Positions 34,070-44,372 are shown, numbered from the stretch's first letter. The stretch is 64,000 nucleotides of DNA from an uncultured Tateyamaria sp. (GCF_947503045.1 NZ_CANNCF010000001.1:868001-932000), one strand, 5' to 3'. Made by a program: numbers and translations. Notes: generated by a model from the letters alone, not told the origin.

Positions 34070-34567
34070 TCAGGCGAGCATCGGCAGGTCTGTCGCTTCC
34101 GGCGTGGCCCCGGCGGCGGTGAGCATGCAATGCACTTGCCCGCGATGATGCGTCTGGTGATTGAACAGGTGCATGATGCAAAGCTGGCGCGGTTTGACGA
34201 CACGCTCTGTCCCACCTGCCGGGTACCACGTAACTTCGCCCGTGACATCGACCGCCTTCAACCCTGCCGCCCAAGCGGCAATCTCGCCATCCCGCTGCCT
34301 GCGCAGGGTGGTGAAGCCATCCCAGTCTGCGGGTGCATCAAGGGTCGGGTTCACCGTCTCTTCGGCGCGCGCGTTGCCCGCGAACCGCTCCAACCACAGG
34401 GCGTCATCCCACAACAGGTGATTGAGCGTGGCGGCAATCGAGCCAAAGAACGCACCCCGGTCCTGCCAGCGGGCCTCGTGATCAAGGGTGCTTGCGGCGG
34501 TCACAAGCGAGGTGTTCTGCCAAGAATTGTATCGGCTCATCAGGCGGCAATAGTCGGGGGTGATCAT
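34070..34567 (-). CDS. DinB family protein
   Basis: 165 residues from the ATG at 34567 (MITPDYCRLMSRYNSWQN). Three metal-ligand histidine positions fit DinB: 'ATLNHLLWDDALWLER' and 'HLFNHQTHHRGQVHCML'. The N-terminal 'YCRLMSRYNSWQN' is the usual first helix. DinB proteins are four-helix metal enzymes; several act as thiol-dependent S-transferases, others are uncharacterised. It ends 9 bases from the cytochrome c' stop (convergent). Confidence 0.9.
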   Translation of the reverse strand: MITPDYCRLMSRYNSWQNTSLVTAASTLDHEARWQDRGAFFGSIAATLNHLLWDDALWLERFAGNARAEETVNPTLDAPADWDGFTTLRRQRDGEIAAWAAGLKAVDVTGEVTWYPAGGTERVVKPRQLCIMHLFNHQTHHRGQVHCMLTAAGATPEATDLPMLA

Positions 34568-34695
34568 CGGGTTGGTCCAATCCGTCGCTGCGTTTGCCCC
34601 ATGGGGTGGGATCGAGCGCGCAGATGTCAACGCGCATCCTTGCTGCGCACACATCCTTGCTGTTTAACCTGCAAAACAGACCTAGAGGCACGCCC

Positions 34696-35088
34696 ATGAC
34701 ACCGCACCGCTTTCCCGTGACCGTCTATTACGAAGACACCGACATGGCGGGCGTCGTCTATTACGCCAACTACCTGCGCTATATCGAACGGGCCCGGTCC
34801 GAGATCGTCGAACAGCTGGGCCTGGATCAAAACGCGATGCGCGCAGATGGGATTGTCTTTGTCGTCACCCGGGTCGAGGCGGACTATGTCAGTGTGGCGC
34901 GCATGGGCGACCGGCTTGAAGTGGTGACCACCCATCAAGCTGCCGGTCCCGTGCGCTGGACCTTTGATCAGGAGGTGCAGCGGGACGGCAACGTGATCTT
35001 TCGCGCGCATGTCGTGGCCGTGACCATGACAACGGGCGGAAAACCCGTCCGACTTCCTGCGAAAATCCGCGCAATGATCGCAAAATAA
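34696..35088 (+). CDS. ybgC: tol-pal system-associated acyl-CoA thioesterase
   Basis: 130 residues from the ATG at 34696 (MTPHRFPVTVYYEDTDMAGV). The hot-dog fold signature 'YYEDTDMAGVVYYANYLRY' contains the catalytic Asp. YbgC hydrolyses acyl-CoA or interacts with acyl carrier protein at the inner membrane and heads many tol-pal clusters. The tolQ gene begins about 100 bases later. Confidence 0.94.
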   Translation: MTPHRFPVTVYYEDTDMAGVVYYANYLRYIERARSEIVEQLGLDQNAMRADGIVFVVTRVEADYVSVARMGDRLEVVTTHQAAGPVRWTFDQEVQRDGNVIFRAHVVAVTMTTGGKPVRLPAKIRAMIAK

Positions 35089-35189
35089 GGCCGTTTTGAC
35101 GCCGAAGTGATAGCTTTCCACGTTCGGCTGGCTTATGTTACTCGCCAATAGGGTCCGACAAATGCGGCCCAAGGAAAAAGAGCAGGTAG

Positions 35190-35885
35190 ATGGAAGCAGA
35201 AACCCTGGCCCTCGCGCAGGAGATTGATTTCTCACTGTGGGGCTTATTCGCACGTGCCACTCTCGTCGTGAAACTGGTGATGATCATGCTGATCGTCGCG
35301 TCATTCTGGGCATGGGGCATCATTATTCAGAAATTGATCCTCTATCGGCGCGCCCGGGCCGAGGCAGCGCGATTTGACCGTGCCTTTTGGTCCGGAGAGC
35401 CGCTGGATGGTTTGTATGAACAAATCGGGCCGGACCCGGATGGCGCGGCAGAAAAGGTGTTTGCCAGCGGCATGACCGAGTGGCAGCGCTCGCACCGCGA
35501 TGATGGTGGGCTGATCGCCGGGGCCACGGCGCGCATCGACCGGTCCATGGATGTGGCCATCGCCAAGGAATCCGAAAGCCTGCAAGCGGGGCTGACGGTG
35601 CTGGCCACGGTCGGGTCGTCCGCACCCTTCATTGGCCTGTTCGGAACGGTGGTGGGCATCATGAACGCCTTTATCGAGATCGCAGAGCAGCAAAATACCA
35701 ACCTGGCCGTCGTCGCCCCCGGCATTGCCGAGGCGCTCCTGGCCACTGGCCTCGGCCTTCTGGCAGCCATCCCGGCGGTGATTTTCTATAACAAGCTGAG
35801 CGCGGACAGCGACCGGATCGTGTCTGGCTACGAGGCCTTTGCCGACGAATTCGCAACCATCCTCAGCCGCCAGTTGGACGGCTAG
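35190..35885 (+). CDS. tolQ: Tol-Pal system proton channel subunit TolQ
   Basis: 231 residues starting MEAETLALAQEIDFSLWGLF. Three membrane spans: about residues 20-45, 'TVLATVGSSAPFIGLFGTVVG' and 'GIAEALLATGLGLLAAIPAV'. 'GTVVGIMNAF' and 'APGIAEALLATGLGL' are the MotA/TolQ/ExbB motifs. With TolR it converts proton flow into movement of TolA during outer-membrane constriction. tolR starts after three bases. Confidence 0.96.
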   Translation: MEAETLALAQEIDFSLWGLFARATLVVKLVMIMLIVASFWAWGIIIQKLILYRRARAEAARFDRAFWSGEPLDGLYEQIGPDPDGAAEKVFASGMTEWQRSHRDDGGLIAGATARIDRSMDVAIAKESESLQAGLTVLATVGSSAPFIGLFGTVVGIMNAFIEIAEQQNTNLAVVAPGIAEALLATGLGLLAAIPAVIFYNKLSADSDRIVSGYEAFADEFATILSRQLDG

Positions 35886-35888
35886 GCC

Positions 35889-36359
35889 ATGGGCGCGGGG
35901 ACCATTCAAAAGGACGGCGGGTCAGGGCGGCGCAGGCGCGGCGGGCGCACACGGCCGATGTCTGAAATCAACGTCACACCCTTTGTCGACGTTATGCTGG
36001 TGCTGTTGATCATCTTTATGGTGGCGGCCCCCTTGCTGACCGTGGGTGTGCCGGTCGAACTGCCCAAGACCGCTGCCGGGGCCTTGCCCGCCGATCAGGA
36101 GGAACCCCTGACTGTCACCGTGACCGCCAGCGGCTCGGTCCAGATCCAGACAACGGAGGTCGAGCGCACAGCCCTCGTCCAGCGTCTGCGCGCCATCGCC
36201 GCCGAACGCACCAGTGACCGTGTGTTCCTGCGCGCGGATGGTGCCGTGCCTTATGCGCAGGTGATGGAGGTCATGGGTGCCCTTAATGCGGGCGGGTTTT
36301 CCAACATCGGCCTTGTGACGGATATCGGTGGCCCCGCCCTGGACGGCGAAGGCCAATAG
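35889..36359 (+). CDS. tolR: Tol-Pal system protein TolR
   Basis: 156 residues starting MGAGTIQKDGGSGRRRRGG, longer at the N-terminus than usual because of a Gly/Arg-rich cytoplasmic tail. One span carries the proton-relay aspartate: 'INVTPFVDVMLVLLIIFMV' (Asp in PFVDVML). The periplasmic ExbD-like domain has 'VFLRADGAVPYAQVMEVMG'. tolA starts after three bases. Confidence 0.95.
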   Translation: MGAGTIQKDGGSGRRRRGGRTRPMSEINVTPFVDVMLVLLIIFMVAAPLLTVGVPVELPKTAAGALPADQEEPLTVTVTASGSVQIQTTEVERTALVQRLRAIAAERTSDRVFLRADGAVPYAQVMEVMGALNAGGFSNIGLVTDIGGPALDGEGQ

Positions 36360-36362
36360 GCG

Positions 36363-37478
36363 ATGAACACCGGGCAGGTCATATCGGGGATCGGTCACAT
36401 CGGCCTGATCGGCTGGGTGCTGTTTGGCGGCACGTTCCAGTCCGAACCCTTGCCCTTTGAAGTGACCGAAGTATCGGTGATCTCGACCGACGCCTTCGAG
36501 GCGTTGCTGTCCGCAGGCCCGGCCCCCGACAGCGCAACCGAGGTCGCACTGCCCGAACAGCCCGATGTGGCACCCGACCCGGTTGAGACGCCAACCCCGG
36601 ATGAGACGGTCGTGACCGAACCGCCCGAACCGACGGTGCAGCCAGAACCCGAAACGGCGCCCGAACCCCCGGCCCCTCAGCCCGAGCCTGAGATTGCCGA
36701 CGTCTCGCCCGAGCAACCCCAGCCGCAGGAACAGGCCGTACTGGTCCCCGAAATCGCGCCGCGCCCGATCCCGCGCCCTTCTATACGTGTGGCCCCCGAG
36801 GCTGTCGCGCCTCCCCCAGAGGAGGCCGCACCGGATGAGGTCGAACAGGAAGCCGTGACCGAGGACGAGGGCGCAGACACCCCGGCCGAAGAGCAAGAGG
36901 CGACCGCCCCGGAAGAGGCGGCGACCGAGATTGTGACCGAAGCCGAAGAGCCGTCAAATGCGCCCACAACCTCGCCGCGCCCCCCATCGGTGCGCCCGAG
37001 CGCGCCGGTGCGCACTGCCGAACCTGCAACACCTACGCCGGAAACGCCCGCGCAGGAAGGTACCACACAAGACGCGCCCGCGCCCACGGACACAGCCGTG
37101 AACGATGCCCTGCGCGAAGCCCTTGACGGTGGCGAAGAAGACATCCCGCAAGGCCCACCGCTCACCGCAGGCGAAAAGGACGCGCTGCGCGTCGCGGTTT
37201 CAAGCTGTTGGAATGTCGGCTCGCTCTCGACCGAGGCGCTTGGCACCACAGTTGTGGTGGTGGTCGACATGACCCCTGATGGCAAACCGGTGAACAGCTC
37301 GATCCGCCTTGCCTCCAGCTCGGGCGGGTCAGAGAGTGCCGCAAATCAGGCCTTTGGTGCCGCGCGGCGCGCGATTATCCGCTGCGCGGGCGACGGATAT
37401 GGATTGCCGGCCGATAAATACGGACAATGGAAAGAAATCGAGATGACGTTCAATCCCGAAAGGATGCGTATCAAATGA
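36363..37478 (+). CDS. tolA: TolA-like periplasm-spanning protein
   Basis: 371 residues starting [21 protein letters not shown], with one N-terminal membrane anchor. The central region (about 45-250) is strikingly Pro/Glu/Thr-rich (runs such as [17 protein letters not shown]) instead of the Ala/Lys helix of enterobacterial TolA. The C-terminal domain (about 275-371, '[19 protein letters not shown]' to '[17 protein letters not shown]') is TolA/TonB-like and carries two cysteines that may pair. It links TolQR to Pal and TolB. The stop overlaps the tolB start (ATGA). Confidence 0.88.
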   Translation: MNTGQVISGIGHIGLIGWVLFGGTFQSEPLPFEVTEVSVISTDAFEALLSAGPAPDSATEVALPEQPDVAPDPVETPTPDETVVTEPPEPTVQPEPETAPEPPAPQPEPEIADVSPEQPQPQEQAVLVPEIAPRPIPRPSIRVAPEAVAPPPEEAAPDEVEQEAVTEDEGADTPAEEQEATAPEEAATEIVTEAEEPSNAPTTSPRPPSVRPSAPVRTAEPATPTPETPAQEGTTQDAPAPTDTAVNDALREALDGGEEDIPQGPPLTAGEKDALRVAVSSCWNVGSLSTEALGTTVVVVVDMTPDGKPVNSSIRLASSSGGSESAANQAFGAARRAIIRCAGDGYGLPADKYGQWKEIEMTFNPERMRIK

Positions 37479-38803
37479 TCTATCGTATATTGTGCACGCT
37501 CGTCGCCCTTGGCGGACTCGCATTGGCCCCCGGTTTTGCGGCGGCCCAAAGTGGCCCGCTCAGGATCGAAATCACCGAAGGTGTCATCGAACCCCTGCCT
37601 GTCGCGGTGCCCGACCTCGTGGCCGAAACCGCAGGCAGCGCCGAGATGGGAGCGCAATTGGCCCGCGTCATCGCCGCCGACCTCACAGGCACCGGCCTGT
37701 TTCGCGAACTGCCCAGTAGCGCGTTTATCTCGCAGGTCAGCGACTTTGGTGCACCGGTGCAATATGCCGATTGGAAGGCGATCAATGCCCAGGCCCTCGT
37801 CACCGGGGCCGTCAGCGTGAACGGCAACCAGATCAACGTGAAATTCCGCCTTTATGACGTGTTCTCCGGGGCTGAACTGGGCGATGGTCTGCAATTTGCA
37901 GGCACCGTCGATGGCTGGCGGCGCATCGCACACAAGGTGGCCGACGTCGTCTATTCCCGTATCACTGGCGAAGGCGGCTATTTCGACAGCCGGGTCGTCT
38001 ATGTCAGCGAAACCGGCCCCAAGGACAACCGACGCAAGCGCCTTGCGGTGATGGATTATGACGGAGCCAATGTGCAGTACCTGACGGGCAGCGAAGACAT
38101 CGTGCTTGCCCCACGCTTTTCCAAGACTGGGGATCGGGTTCTTTATACCAGTTACGAGACCGGTTTCCCACGCATTTTTGTGCTGGACGTGGGATCGGTT
38201 CAGCGCCGGGTGCTCGAAAGCCAGGTCGGCACGATGAGCTTTGCACCCCGCTTTGCTCCTGACGGGCAGACGGTGGTCTATTCGATCAGCCAGGGCAGCA
38301 ATACCGACATCTATTCGATGAACATCAATTCGGGCGTCACAAACCGGCTGACCAACACGCCAGCCATCGAAACCGCCCCCAGCTTCAGCCCTGATGGGGC
38401 GCGGATCGTGTTTGAAAGCGACCGCTCGGGCACGCAGCAGCTTTATGTGATGAACGCAGGCGGGGGCGAGGCGACGCGGATCTCCTTTGGAGAGGGGCGC
38501 TATGGCACGCCCGTGTGGTCGCCGCGTGGCGATCTGATCGCCTTTACCAAGCAATCCAAGGGCCGGTTCCACATTGGTGTCATGCGCACCGATGGCAGTG
38601 AGGAACGCCTGCTGACCGCGTCCTTTCTTGACGAGGGGCCGACATGGTCCCCAAACGGGCGCGTGATCATGTTTGCGCGCGAAACCCAAGGGGCCGACGG
38701 GCGCTCGACGCTTTATTCGGTGGACATCACCGGGCGCAACCTGCGGCCCGTGCGCACGCCCGAAGGTGGCTCTGACCCGTCATGGGGGCCGCTGCAACCA
38801 TAA
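37475..38803 (+). CDS. tolB: Tol-Pal system beta-propeller protein TolB
   Basis: 442 residues from the ATG overlapping the tolA stop. Signal peptide [20 protein letters not shown]-terminal domain ('[19 protein letters not shown]') and a C-terminal propeller of PD40 repeats with recurrent '[19 protein letters not shown]', '[11 protein letters not shown]', '[13 protein letters not shown]'. Periplasmic; binds Pal and TolA. Confidence 0.96.
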   Translation: MIYRILCTLVALGGLALAPGFAAAQSGPLRIEITEGVIEPLPVAVPDLVAETAGSAEMGAQLARVIAADLTGTGLFRELPSSAFISQVSDFGAPVQYADWKAINAQALVTGAVSVNGNQINVKFRLYDVFSGAELGDGLQFAGTVDGWRRIAHKVADVVYSRITGEGGYFDSRVVYVSETGPKDNRRKRLAVMDYDGANVQYLTGSEDIVLAPRFSKTGDRVLYTSYETGFPRIFVLDVGSVQRRVLESQVGTMSFAPRFAPDGQTVVYSISQGSNTDIYSMNINSGVTNRLTNTPAIETAPSFSPDGARIVFESDRSGTQQLYVMNAGGGEATRISFGEGRYGTPVWSPRGDLIAFTKQSKGRFHIGVMRTDGSEERLLTASFLDEGPTWSPNGRVIMFARETQGADGRSTLYSVDITGRNLRPVRTPEGGSDPSWGPLQP

Positions 38804-38905
38804 GTCGCAGGTCCATCCCTGCATTTTCATGCCGCGCAGTTCGTGGTAAGACTGAACATAACGACCAAGAAATTTGGCGATGTAACCCAAGAGAGGCCCG
38901 AGCCG

Positions 38906-39427
38906 ATGAAACTGAGAACTTCCGCACTGATGATCTGTGCCGCACTGAGCGTGGCGGCCTGTACCAACCCCAACCGCTTTGGCGGCGGCGAAGCGGGGGC
39001 TGATCCCTTTGCCAATGGCGGGGCCAATGCCGGGATTGCGGGCAGCGCGTCCGATCCATCCTCGCCTGCCTATTTCCAGCAATCCGTTGGCGATCGGGTG
39101 CTGTTTGCGGTGGACCAGTCGACACTTAGCCCCGAGGGGCGGTCGACCCTTGACGGGCAAGCCGTGTGGCTGTTGCAGAATGCCGATTTCACCGCCGTCA
39201 TCGAAGGTCACGCGGATGAACAGGGCACGCGGGAATACAACCTCGCACTTGGGGCGCGGCGCGCGGATGCGGCGCGGGCCTATCTGGTGGCTCAGGGCGT
39301 ACAATCCAGCCGCTTGCAGGTGGTCAGCTACGGCAAGGAACGTCCGATCGAGATTTGCAGCGAAGAGGCCTGCTATGCCAAGAACCGTCGCGCGGTGACC
39401 GTGCTGGCCGGTGGTCTGAGCAGTTAG
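38906..39427 (+). CDS. pal: peptidoglycan-associated lipoprotein Pal
   Basis: 173 residues from the ATG at 38906 (MKLRTSALMICAALSVAAC), where the lipobox SVAAC marks lipidation of Cys19. A Gly/Ala-rich linker leads to the OmpA-like domain 'VLFAVDQSTLSPEGRSTLD', 'VIEGHADEQGTREYNLALG' (peptidoglycan-binding, with conserved Asp and Arg) and 'QVVSYGKERPIE'. It anchors the outer membrane to peptidoglycan. Confidence 0.96.
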   Translation: MKLRTSALMICAALSVAACTNPNRFGGGEAGADPFANGGANAGIAGSASDPSSPAYFQQSVGDRVLFAVDQSTLSPEGRSTLDGQAVWLLQNADFTAVIEGHADEQGTREYNLALGARRADAARAYLVAQGVQSSRLQVVSYGKERPIEICSEEACYAKNRRAVTVLAGGLSS

Positions 39428-39458
39428 GCGCACACGGGCGCAAAAGAAGGGGCAAGTG

Positions 39459-40292
39459 ATGGTGCGTTTGATTGCAGTTCTGGTTCTGGCGCTGGGTGTT
39501 TCGGCGCCCCGCGCCGCCTTGGCGCAGGACGACGCCACGCTTGCCGACATCCGACAGGAACTGACGGTGCTTTATGTCGAGGTACAGCGGCTCAAACGGG
39601 AGTTGTCGACCACCGGCGGCACCGGCACAAGCGTGGGCAGCGGCGACACCTTTGATCGCATCGCTGCCATTGAAAGCGAATTGCAGCGCCTCACCGGCAA
39701 AAGCGAAGAGCTGGAATTCCGCATCGGGCGCGTGATCGAGGATGGCACCAACCGCATCGGCGATCTTGAATTCCGCCTGTGCGAGCTTGAAGAAGGCTGC
39801 GATATCGGCGCCCTTGGCGATACGCCCACATTGGGTGGCGGTGCGACCCCCGGCGTGCCCGCCATCGCGCCGGCCCCCGAAACCGGCACACAGCCCGAAA
39901 CACAACTGGCGGCAAACGAACAGGCGGATTTCGAGCGGGCGCAGGAGGCGCTCGCCGCCCGTGACTTTCGCGCCGCCGCTGACCAGTTTGAGACCTTCAA
40001 TCAGACCTACCCCGGCGGCCCCCTTGCAATAGAGGCGACGTTGCGGCGCGGCGAGGCGCTCGAAGGTCTGGGCGATGTGCGCGAAGGCGCGCGCGCGTAC
40101 CTGTCGGCCTTTACGCTTGATCAACGGGGTCCGCTGGCCGCCGAGGCGCTTTATCGGCTGGGCAACGCCCTTGGTCGTCTTGGCCAGACCACCGAGGCCT
40201 GCGTCACCCTGGGCGAGGTCGGTATCCGCTTTCCTGGCGCTGCGGCTGTGACCGATGCCGAGGCCGCAATGCGCAATATCGGCTGTTCCTAG
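39459..40292 (+). CDS. cpoB: cell division coordinator CpoB (YbgF)
   Basis: 277 residues from the ATG at 39459, with AAGAAGG 10-16 bases upstream; an in-frame GTG one codon earlier is also possible. Signal peptide MVRLIAVLVLALGVSAPRAALA, an N-terminal coiled coil (about 30-100, 'IRQELTVLYVEVQRLKREL'), a Pro-rich linker and C-terminal TPR repeats ('FERAQEALAARDFRAAADQ', 'AAEALYRLGNALGRLGQTTE'). It couples peptidoglycan synthesis with Tol-driven constriction. Confidence 0.93.
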   Translation: MVRLIAVLVLALGVSAPRAALAQDDATLADIRQELTVLYVEVQRLKRELSTTGGTGTSVGSGDTFDRIAAIESELQRLTGKSEELEFRIGRVIEDGTNRIGDLEFRLCELEEGCDIGALGDTPTLGGGATPGVPAIAPAPETGTQPETQLAANEQADFERAQEALAARDFRAAADQFETFNQTYPGGPLAIEATLRRGEALEGLGDVREGARAYLSAFTLDQRGPLAAEALYRLGNALGRLGQTTEACVTLGEVGIRFPGAAAVTDAEAAMRNIGCS

Positions 40293-40295
40293 GCG

Positions 40296-41543
40296 ATGCT
40301 GGCCCCCCTTCTTGACGCGATTGAGGAGCTGTTGTCGGGCCACCTCCCGGAGCGCTTGGGGGTTGCGGTGTCTGGGGGCGGGGATTCCGTGGCCTTGCTG
40401 GCCGCCCTTGTCGAATTTTCCAAAAAGAACCCGATTGATCTGCATGTGATCACCGTCGATCACGGTCTGCGCCCCGAAACGAAGCATGAAATCGCACTCG
40501 TCACGGATTTGTGCGCGCGCTGGGAATTGCCCCATCACGTCGAATTCTGGACCGGCTGGAAAGGGCAGGGGAACCTGCAGGCAGCGGCGCGCGATGCGCG
40601 CTATGGGCTGATTGCGGACTGGGCCTATGGCAACCAGATCACCCATGTCGGCCTTGGCCACACCGCCGATGATCAGGCCGAAACCTTTTTGATGCGCCTT
40701 GCGCGCGGGGCCGGAGTGGATGGGCTGAGCGCGATGTCACCGCGCCGCGTGCAACATGGCATCACCTGGGTGCGCCCGTTTCTGCGGGTCGAACGCTCGG
40801 CGCTGCGCACCTACCTGCGTGCGGCCCGCCTGGATTGGTGCGAAGATCCCAGCAACGAAAACCGCGATTTCGAACGCATCCGGGTGCGCGACGCGCTGAC
40901 CGTGCTGGGCAGCCTCGGGGTGCAGACAGAGGCGCTGGTGGACGTGGCCCAGAACATGTCCCGGGCGCGCGAAGCGCTTGATTGGCAGACGTTTCTGGCC
41001 GCACAGGATGCAGCCACGCTGCTTTACGGGGCCATTGCGATTGATCTGCGCAAGTTTCGCATGCTGCCCGAAGAGATCGGGCGCCGCCTGATGGTGCATG
41101 CCATCACGTGGATCGCGGGCACCACCTATCCCCCCCGCCGCGACGCCATTGCGACCGTCATGCGCGCCGTACGCTCGGCCAGCGGGGCGACGCTGGAGGG
41201 CTGCCAGATCACAGTCGAAAACGATGTCATCTGGGTGTTTCGCGAGCTCAACACACTGGAGGATGTCACCTGCGAAGTCGGGGACATGTGGGACGACCGC
41301 TGGCTTGTCACCGGCCCCGAAGATGACCCCGATATCGAGGTGCGCGCCCTTGGATATGAGCAGCTAAGCGAGATTCCGGACTGGCGCACGCTGGGTCTGC
41401 CCCGCGCCGCCCTCGCTGTTACGCCGTCGGTGTGGTATGATGATCGCATGATCGCCGCACCCGTCGTGCGCCATGACCCGGACTGGGTGGCAGAGCTTGA
41501 TGGCGGGCAAGATGCCTTTTTCGCCGCACTATTATCGCATTGA
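40296..41543 (+). CDS. tilS: tRNA(Ile)-lysidine synthetase
   Basis: 415 residues starting MLAPLLDAIEELLSGHLPER, three bases after cpoB. The PP-loop is 'GVAVSGGGDSVALLAAL' and 'HTADDQAETFLMRLARGAG' follows. It adds lysine to C34 of tRNA-Ile2 so that it reads AUA. Position between cpoB and ftsH is the Rhodobacterales norm. Confidence 0.95.
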   Translation: MLAPLLDAIEELLSGHLPERLGVAVSGGGDSVALLAALVEFSKKNPIDLHVITVDHGLRPETKHEIALVTDLCARWELPHHVEFWTGWKGQGNLQAAARDARYGLIADWAYGNQITHVGLGHTADDQAETFLMRLARGAGVDGLSAMSPRRVQHGITWVRPFLRVERSALRTYLRAARLDWCEDPSNENRDFERIRVRDALTVLGSLGVQTEALVDVAQNMSRAREALDWQTFLAAQDAATLLYGAIAIDLRKFRMLPEEIGRRLMVHAITWIAGTTYPPRRDAIATVMRAVRSASGATLEGCQITVENDVIWVFRELNTLEDVTCEVGDMWDDRWLVTGPEDDPDIEVRALGYEQLSEIPDWRTLGLPRAALAVTPSVWYDDRMIAAPVVRHDPDWVAELDGGQDAFFAALLSH

Positions 41544-41622
41544 ACCTCGCGATATCCTCTCTATCTTAAGACCAACGCTGTAGTGGGTCGCCCATACGGC
41601 CACATGTATCAGGAGATTTTCC

Positions 41623-43542
41623 TTGGGAAACGCACGTAACATCGCCTTCTGGGTGGTTCTGTTTTTGCTGATCTTGGCGTTGTTCAACTTGTTTGGCGGC
41701 TCCGGCAACACGCTTCAAAGCCGTGAAGTCAGCTATTCCGAGTTTGTGGCAGCGGTCGAAGATGGCTCGGTCAGCAATGTGACGCTGGATGGCGAGCAGG
41801 TGCGCTTTCGCCGCGGGTCCGACGATTTCGTGACGATCAAGCCCGAGGATGCAGAGGTCACGAACCTTCTGATTGAAAACAGTATTCCGGTGCGTGCGGA
41901 ACAACAGCAACAATCCGGTTTCCAGACCTTCCTTGTGTCGCTGCTGCCGTTCCTGCTGCTGATCGGTGTCTGGGTTTACTTCATGAACCGGATGCAGGGT
42001 GGCGGCAAAGGCGGGGCCATGGGCTTTGGCAAATCCAAGGCCAAGATGCTGACCGAAAAGCATGGGCGCGTCACCTTTGACGATGTCGCAGGCATCGATG
42101 AGGCTAAGGAAGAGCTTGAGGAAATCGTCGAATTCCTGCGCAACCCACAGAAATTCTCGCGCCTTGGCGGTAAGATCCCCAAGGGCGCGCTGCTTGTCGG
42201 CCCTCCCGGCACTGGTAAAACCCTGCTGGCCCGCGCGATTGCGGGCGAGGCGGGCGTGCCCTTCTTCACCATTTCCGGCTCCGACTTTGTCGAGATGTTC
42301 GTCGGTGTGGGTGCGAGCCGTGTGCGCGACATGTTCGAACAGGCCAAGAAAAACGCGCCCTGCATCGTGTTTATCGACGAAATCGACGCCGTGGGTCGCC
42401 ACCGGGGTGCCGGTTATGGCGGCGGCAATGACGAGCGCGAACAGACCTTGAACCAGCTGCTGGTCGAAATGGACGGCTTTGAGGCGAACGAGGGTGTAAT
42501 CATCATCGCTGCGACCAACCGCAAGGACGTGCTGGACCCGGCCCTGTTGCGCCCCGGACGCTTTGACCGTCAGGTCACCGTTGGCAATCCCGACATCAAG
42601 GGCCGTGAGAAAATTCTTGGCGTGCATGCCCGCAAGACCCCTCTGGGCCCTGACGTCGATCTGCGCATCATCGCGCGCGGCACACCCGGGTTCTCCGGGG
42701 CTGATCTCGCCAACCTCGTGAATGAAGCGGCCTTGATGGCCGCCCGGATCGGACGCCGGTTCGTGACCATGATGGATTTCGAACAGGCCAAGGACAAGGT
42801 GATGATGGGCCCCGAGCGGCGCTCCATGGTCATGACGGCGGCGCAAAAGGAAATGACCGCCTATCACGAGGCCGGCCACGCGCTGGTCGGGATCAAGCTG
42901 CCCAAATGCGATCCGGTCTACAAGGCGACGATCATCCCGCGCGGCGGTGCCCTGGGTATGGTGATGAGCCTGCCCGAGATGGATCGCCTCAACATGTTCA
43001 AGGATGAATGCCACCAGCGTCTGGCCATGACCATGGCGGGCAAGGCGGCTGAAATCCACAAATACGGCCCGGATTCGGTGTCCAATGGCCCTGCGGGCGA
43101 CATCATGCAGGCCAGCGGGCTGGCCCGTGCGATGGTGCTGCAGTGGGGCATGTCCGACAAGGTCGGCAACATCGACTACTCCGAAGCGGCCCAAGGCTAT
43201 CAGGGCAACACCGCAGGTTTTTCCGTCTCTGCCAACACCAAGGAACTGGTGGAGCAGGAAGTGCAGAAGTTCATCCAGGACGGCTATGACTGGGCGCTCA
43301 AGATCATCTCGGAAAACGAAGAGGAATTCGAGCGTCTGGCCCAGGGCCTGCTGGAATACGAAACCCTGACCGGTGAAGAAATCAAGCGCGTCATGGCAGG
43401 CGAACCACCCCATGCGCCGGACGACGAAGATGGCGGCTCGAAAATCGAAGAAGAAAAGCCGAGCCTGACAGCCATTCCCAAGGCCAAGAAGAAATCCGGT
43501 CCCTCCGGCGATGGCGGGATGGAACCTGAACCCAGCACTTGA
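41623..43542 (+). CDS. ftsH: ATP-dependent zinc metalloprotease FtsH
   Basis: 639 residues starting at a TTG (41623), fixed by AGGAG 7-11 bases upstream and by the family N-terminus [16 protein letters not shown]. Spans at residues about 6-25 and 102-120 flank a periplasmic domain. Walker A GPPGTGKT is at 193-200, with '[18 protein letters not shown]' as Walker B, the pore motif FVEMFVGVG, and zinc site '[11 protein letters not shown]'. It degrades misassembled membrane proteins and short-lived regulators. A terminator follows. Confidence 0.97.
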   Translation: MGNARNIAFWVVLFLLILALFNLFGGSGNTLQSREVSYSEFVAAVEDGSVSNVTLDGEQVRFRRGSDDFVTIKPEDAEVTNLLIENSIPVRAEQQQQSGFQTFLVSLLPFLLLIGVWVYFMNRMQGGGKGGAMGFGKSKAKMLTEKHGRVTFDDVAGIDEAKEELEEIVEFLRNPQKFSRLGGKIPKGALLVGPPGTGKTLLARAIAGEAGVPFFTISGSDFVEMFVGVGASRVRDMFEQAKKNAPCIVFIDEIDAVGRHRGAGYGGGNDEREQTLNQLLVEMDGFEANEGVIIIAATNRKDVLDPALLRPGRFDRQVTVGNPDIKGREKILGVHARKTPLGPDVDLRIIARGTPGFSGADLANLVNEAALMAARIGRRFVTMMDFEQAKDKVMMGPERRSMVMTAAQKEMTAYHEAGHALVGIKLPKCDPVYKATIIPRGGALGMVMSLPEMDRLNMFKDECHQRLAMTMAGKAAEIHKYGPDSVSNGPAGDIMQASGLARAMVLQWGMSDKVGNIDYSEAAQGYQGNTAGFSVSANTKELVEQEVQKFIQDGYDWALKIISENEEEFERLAQGLLEYETLTGEEIKRVMAGEPPHAPDDEDGGSKIEEEKPSLTAIPKAKKKSGPSGDGGMEPEPST

Positions 43543-43568
43543 TCCGCAAGTGTCTGGAACAGATAAGG

Positions 43569-43595
43569 GGCCCGCTTTGGCGGGCCTTTTTCTTT
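43569..43595 (+). terminator. intrinsic terminator after ftsH
   Basis: GGCCCGC-TTTG-GCGGGCC followed by TTTTTCTTT, 27 bases after the ftsH stop. It closes the ybgC-to-ftsH block. Confidence 0.92.
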
Positions 43596-43662
43596 GCGGG
43601 CCGCGCGTCACGATTTTGGCACCGACCTTGCGCAAGGGCTGCGACACACGCAGGTTCTGAGC

Positions 43663-44274
43663 ATGATCCGTATTCATTCGTCCCTGTCTGCTTCCATCCC
43701 TCTGTTTTATGCCGCTCTGCTGTGGCCGGGGCGCTATACCATTGCCGGATTGTTCGATCCCGAGGCCTATTATCCGGCCCTGATGTACGACAGCGGTGTG
43801 TGGTCTTTGCGTCTGTTGATTGCGGCCATCGCCGTCACCCCGATCCTGCTGGCGATCAATCGCCTTGGGCGGGGACAGGCGCTTGGGCGCTGGCTGTTGC
43901 GGCGGCGACGGCACCTGGGCCTTGCTTCGGCCTTTTATGCGGTGCTGCACATGGTCCACTACTTGCTTGAGGTGCGTACACTGGATGCGGTGCTGTTTGA
44001 TGCGGTGCTGTTGGAATACGCCGTTGGGTGGCTCAGCTTTGTCCTGTTGGCCGCACTTGCTGTGACGTCGAATGACGCCTCTGTGCGCCGCCTTGGGCGC
44101 AACTGGAAACGACTGCACCTGTGGGTCTATCCGGCCGGGGCGCTGGCGTTCTGGCACTGGTATCTGCTGGACTGGTATGTGGGGCGGGTGGTGTTCTGGG
44201 TCGCCCTGTTTCTGGTGCCGCCGCTGTTGCAATGGATGCTGCGCCGGATCAGGGGGCGCATCTTTGCGCGCTGA
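43663..44274 (+). CDS. MsrQ/YedZ-like haem-binding membrane protein
   Basis: 203 residues from the ATG at 43663 (MIRIHSSLSASIPLFYAALL). Five to six membrane spans of the ferric-reductase-like fold, with histidines placed as haem ligands: 'AVLHMVHYLLEVRT' and 'LHLWVYPAGALAFWHWYLL'. MsrQ passes electrons from the quinone pool to the periplasmic methionine sulfoxide reductase MsrP. No msrP gene lies in the window, so the partner is elsewhere or different. Confidence 0.85.
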   Translation: MIRIHSSLSASIPLFYAALLWPGRYTIAGLFDPEAYYPALMYDSGVWSLRLLIAAIAVTPILLAINRLGRGQALGRWLLRRRRHLGLASAFYAVLHMVHYLLEVRTLDAVLFDAVLLEYAVGWLSFVLLAALAVTSNDASVRRLGRNWKRLHLWVYPAGALAFWHWYLLDWYVGRVVFWVALFLVPPLLQWMLRRIRGRIFAR

Positions 44275-44372
44275 GATCAAGGGTTGTGATCACGCGCCGA
44301 CAAAGCGTCATTGGTCAAGCCTCGCCAAACACGTTAGCACGCGCTCGTAATTGGTTTTTCGGAGACACGCCC

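Noticed and set aside
41544-41622. A heat-shock sigma-32 promoter for ftsH (CTTAAG ... CCCATAC)
   Set aside because: The spacing between the boxes is about 20 bases, too long for the sigma-32 consensus, and both boxes are imperfect.
41566-44280. A 904-codon minus-strand open frame opposite ftsH and the MsrQ-like gene
   Set aside because: Its translation is rich in His, Gln, Gly and Arg without motifs, as expected for the antisense of GC-rich coding DNA. The plus-strand genes carry complete family motifs.
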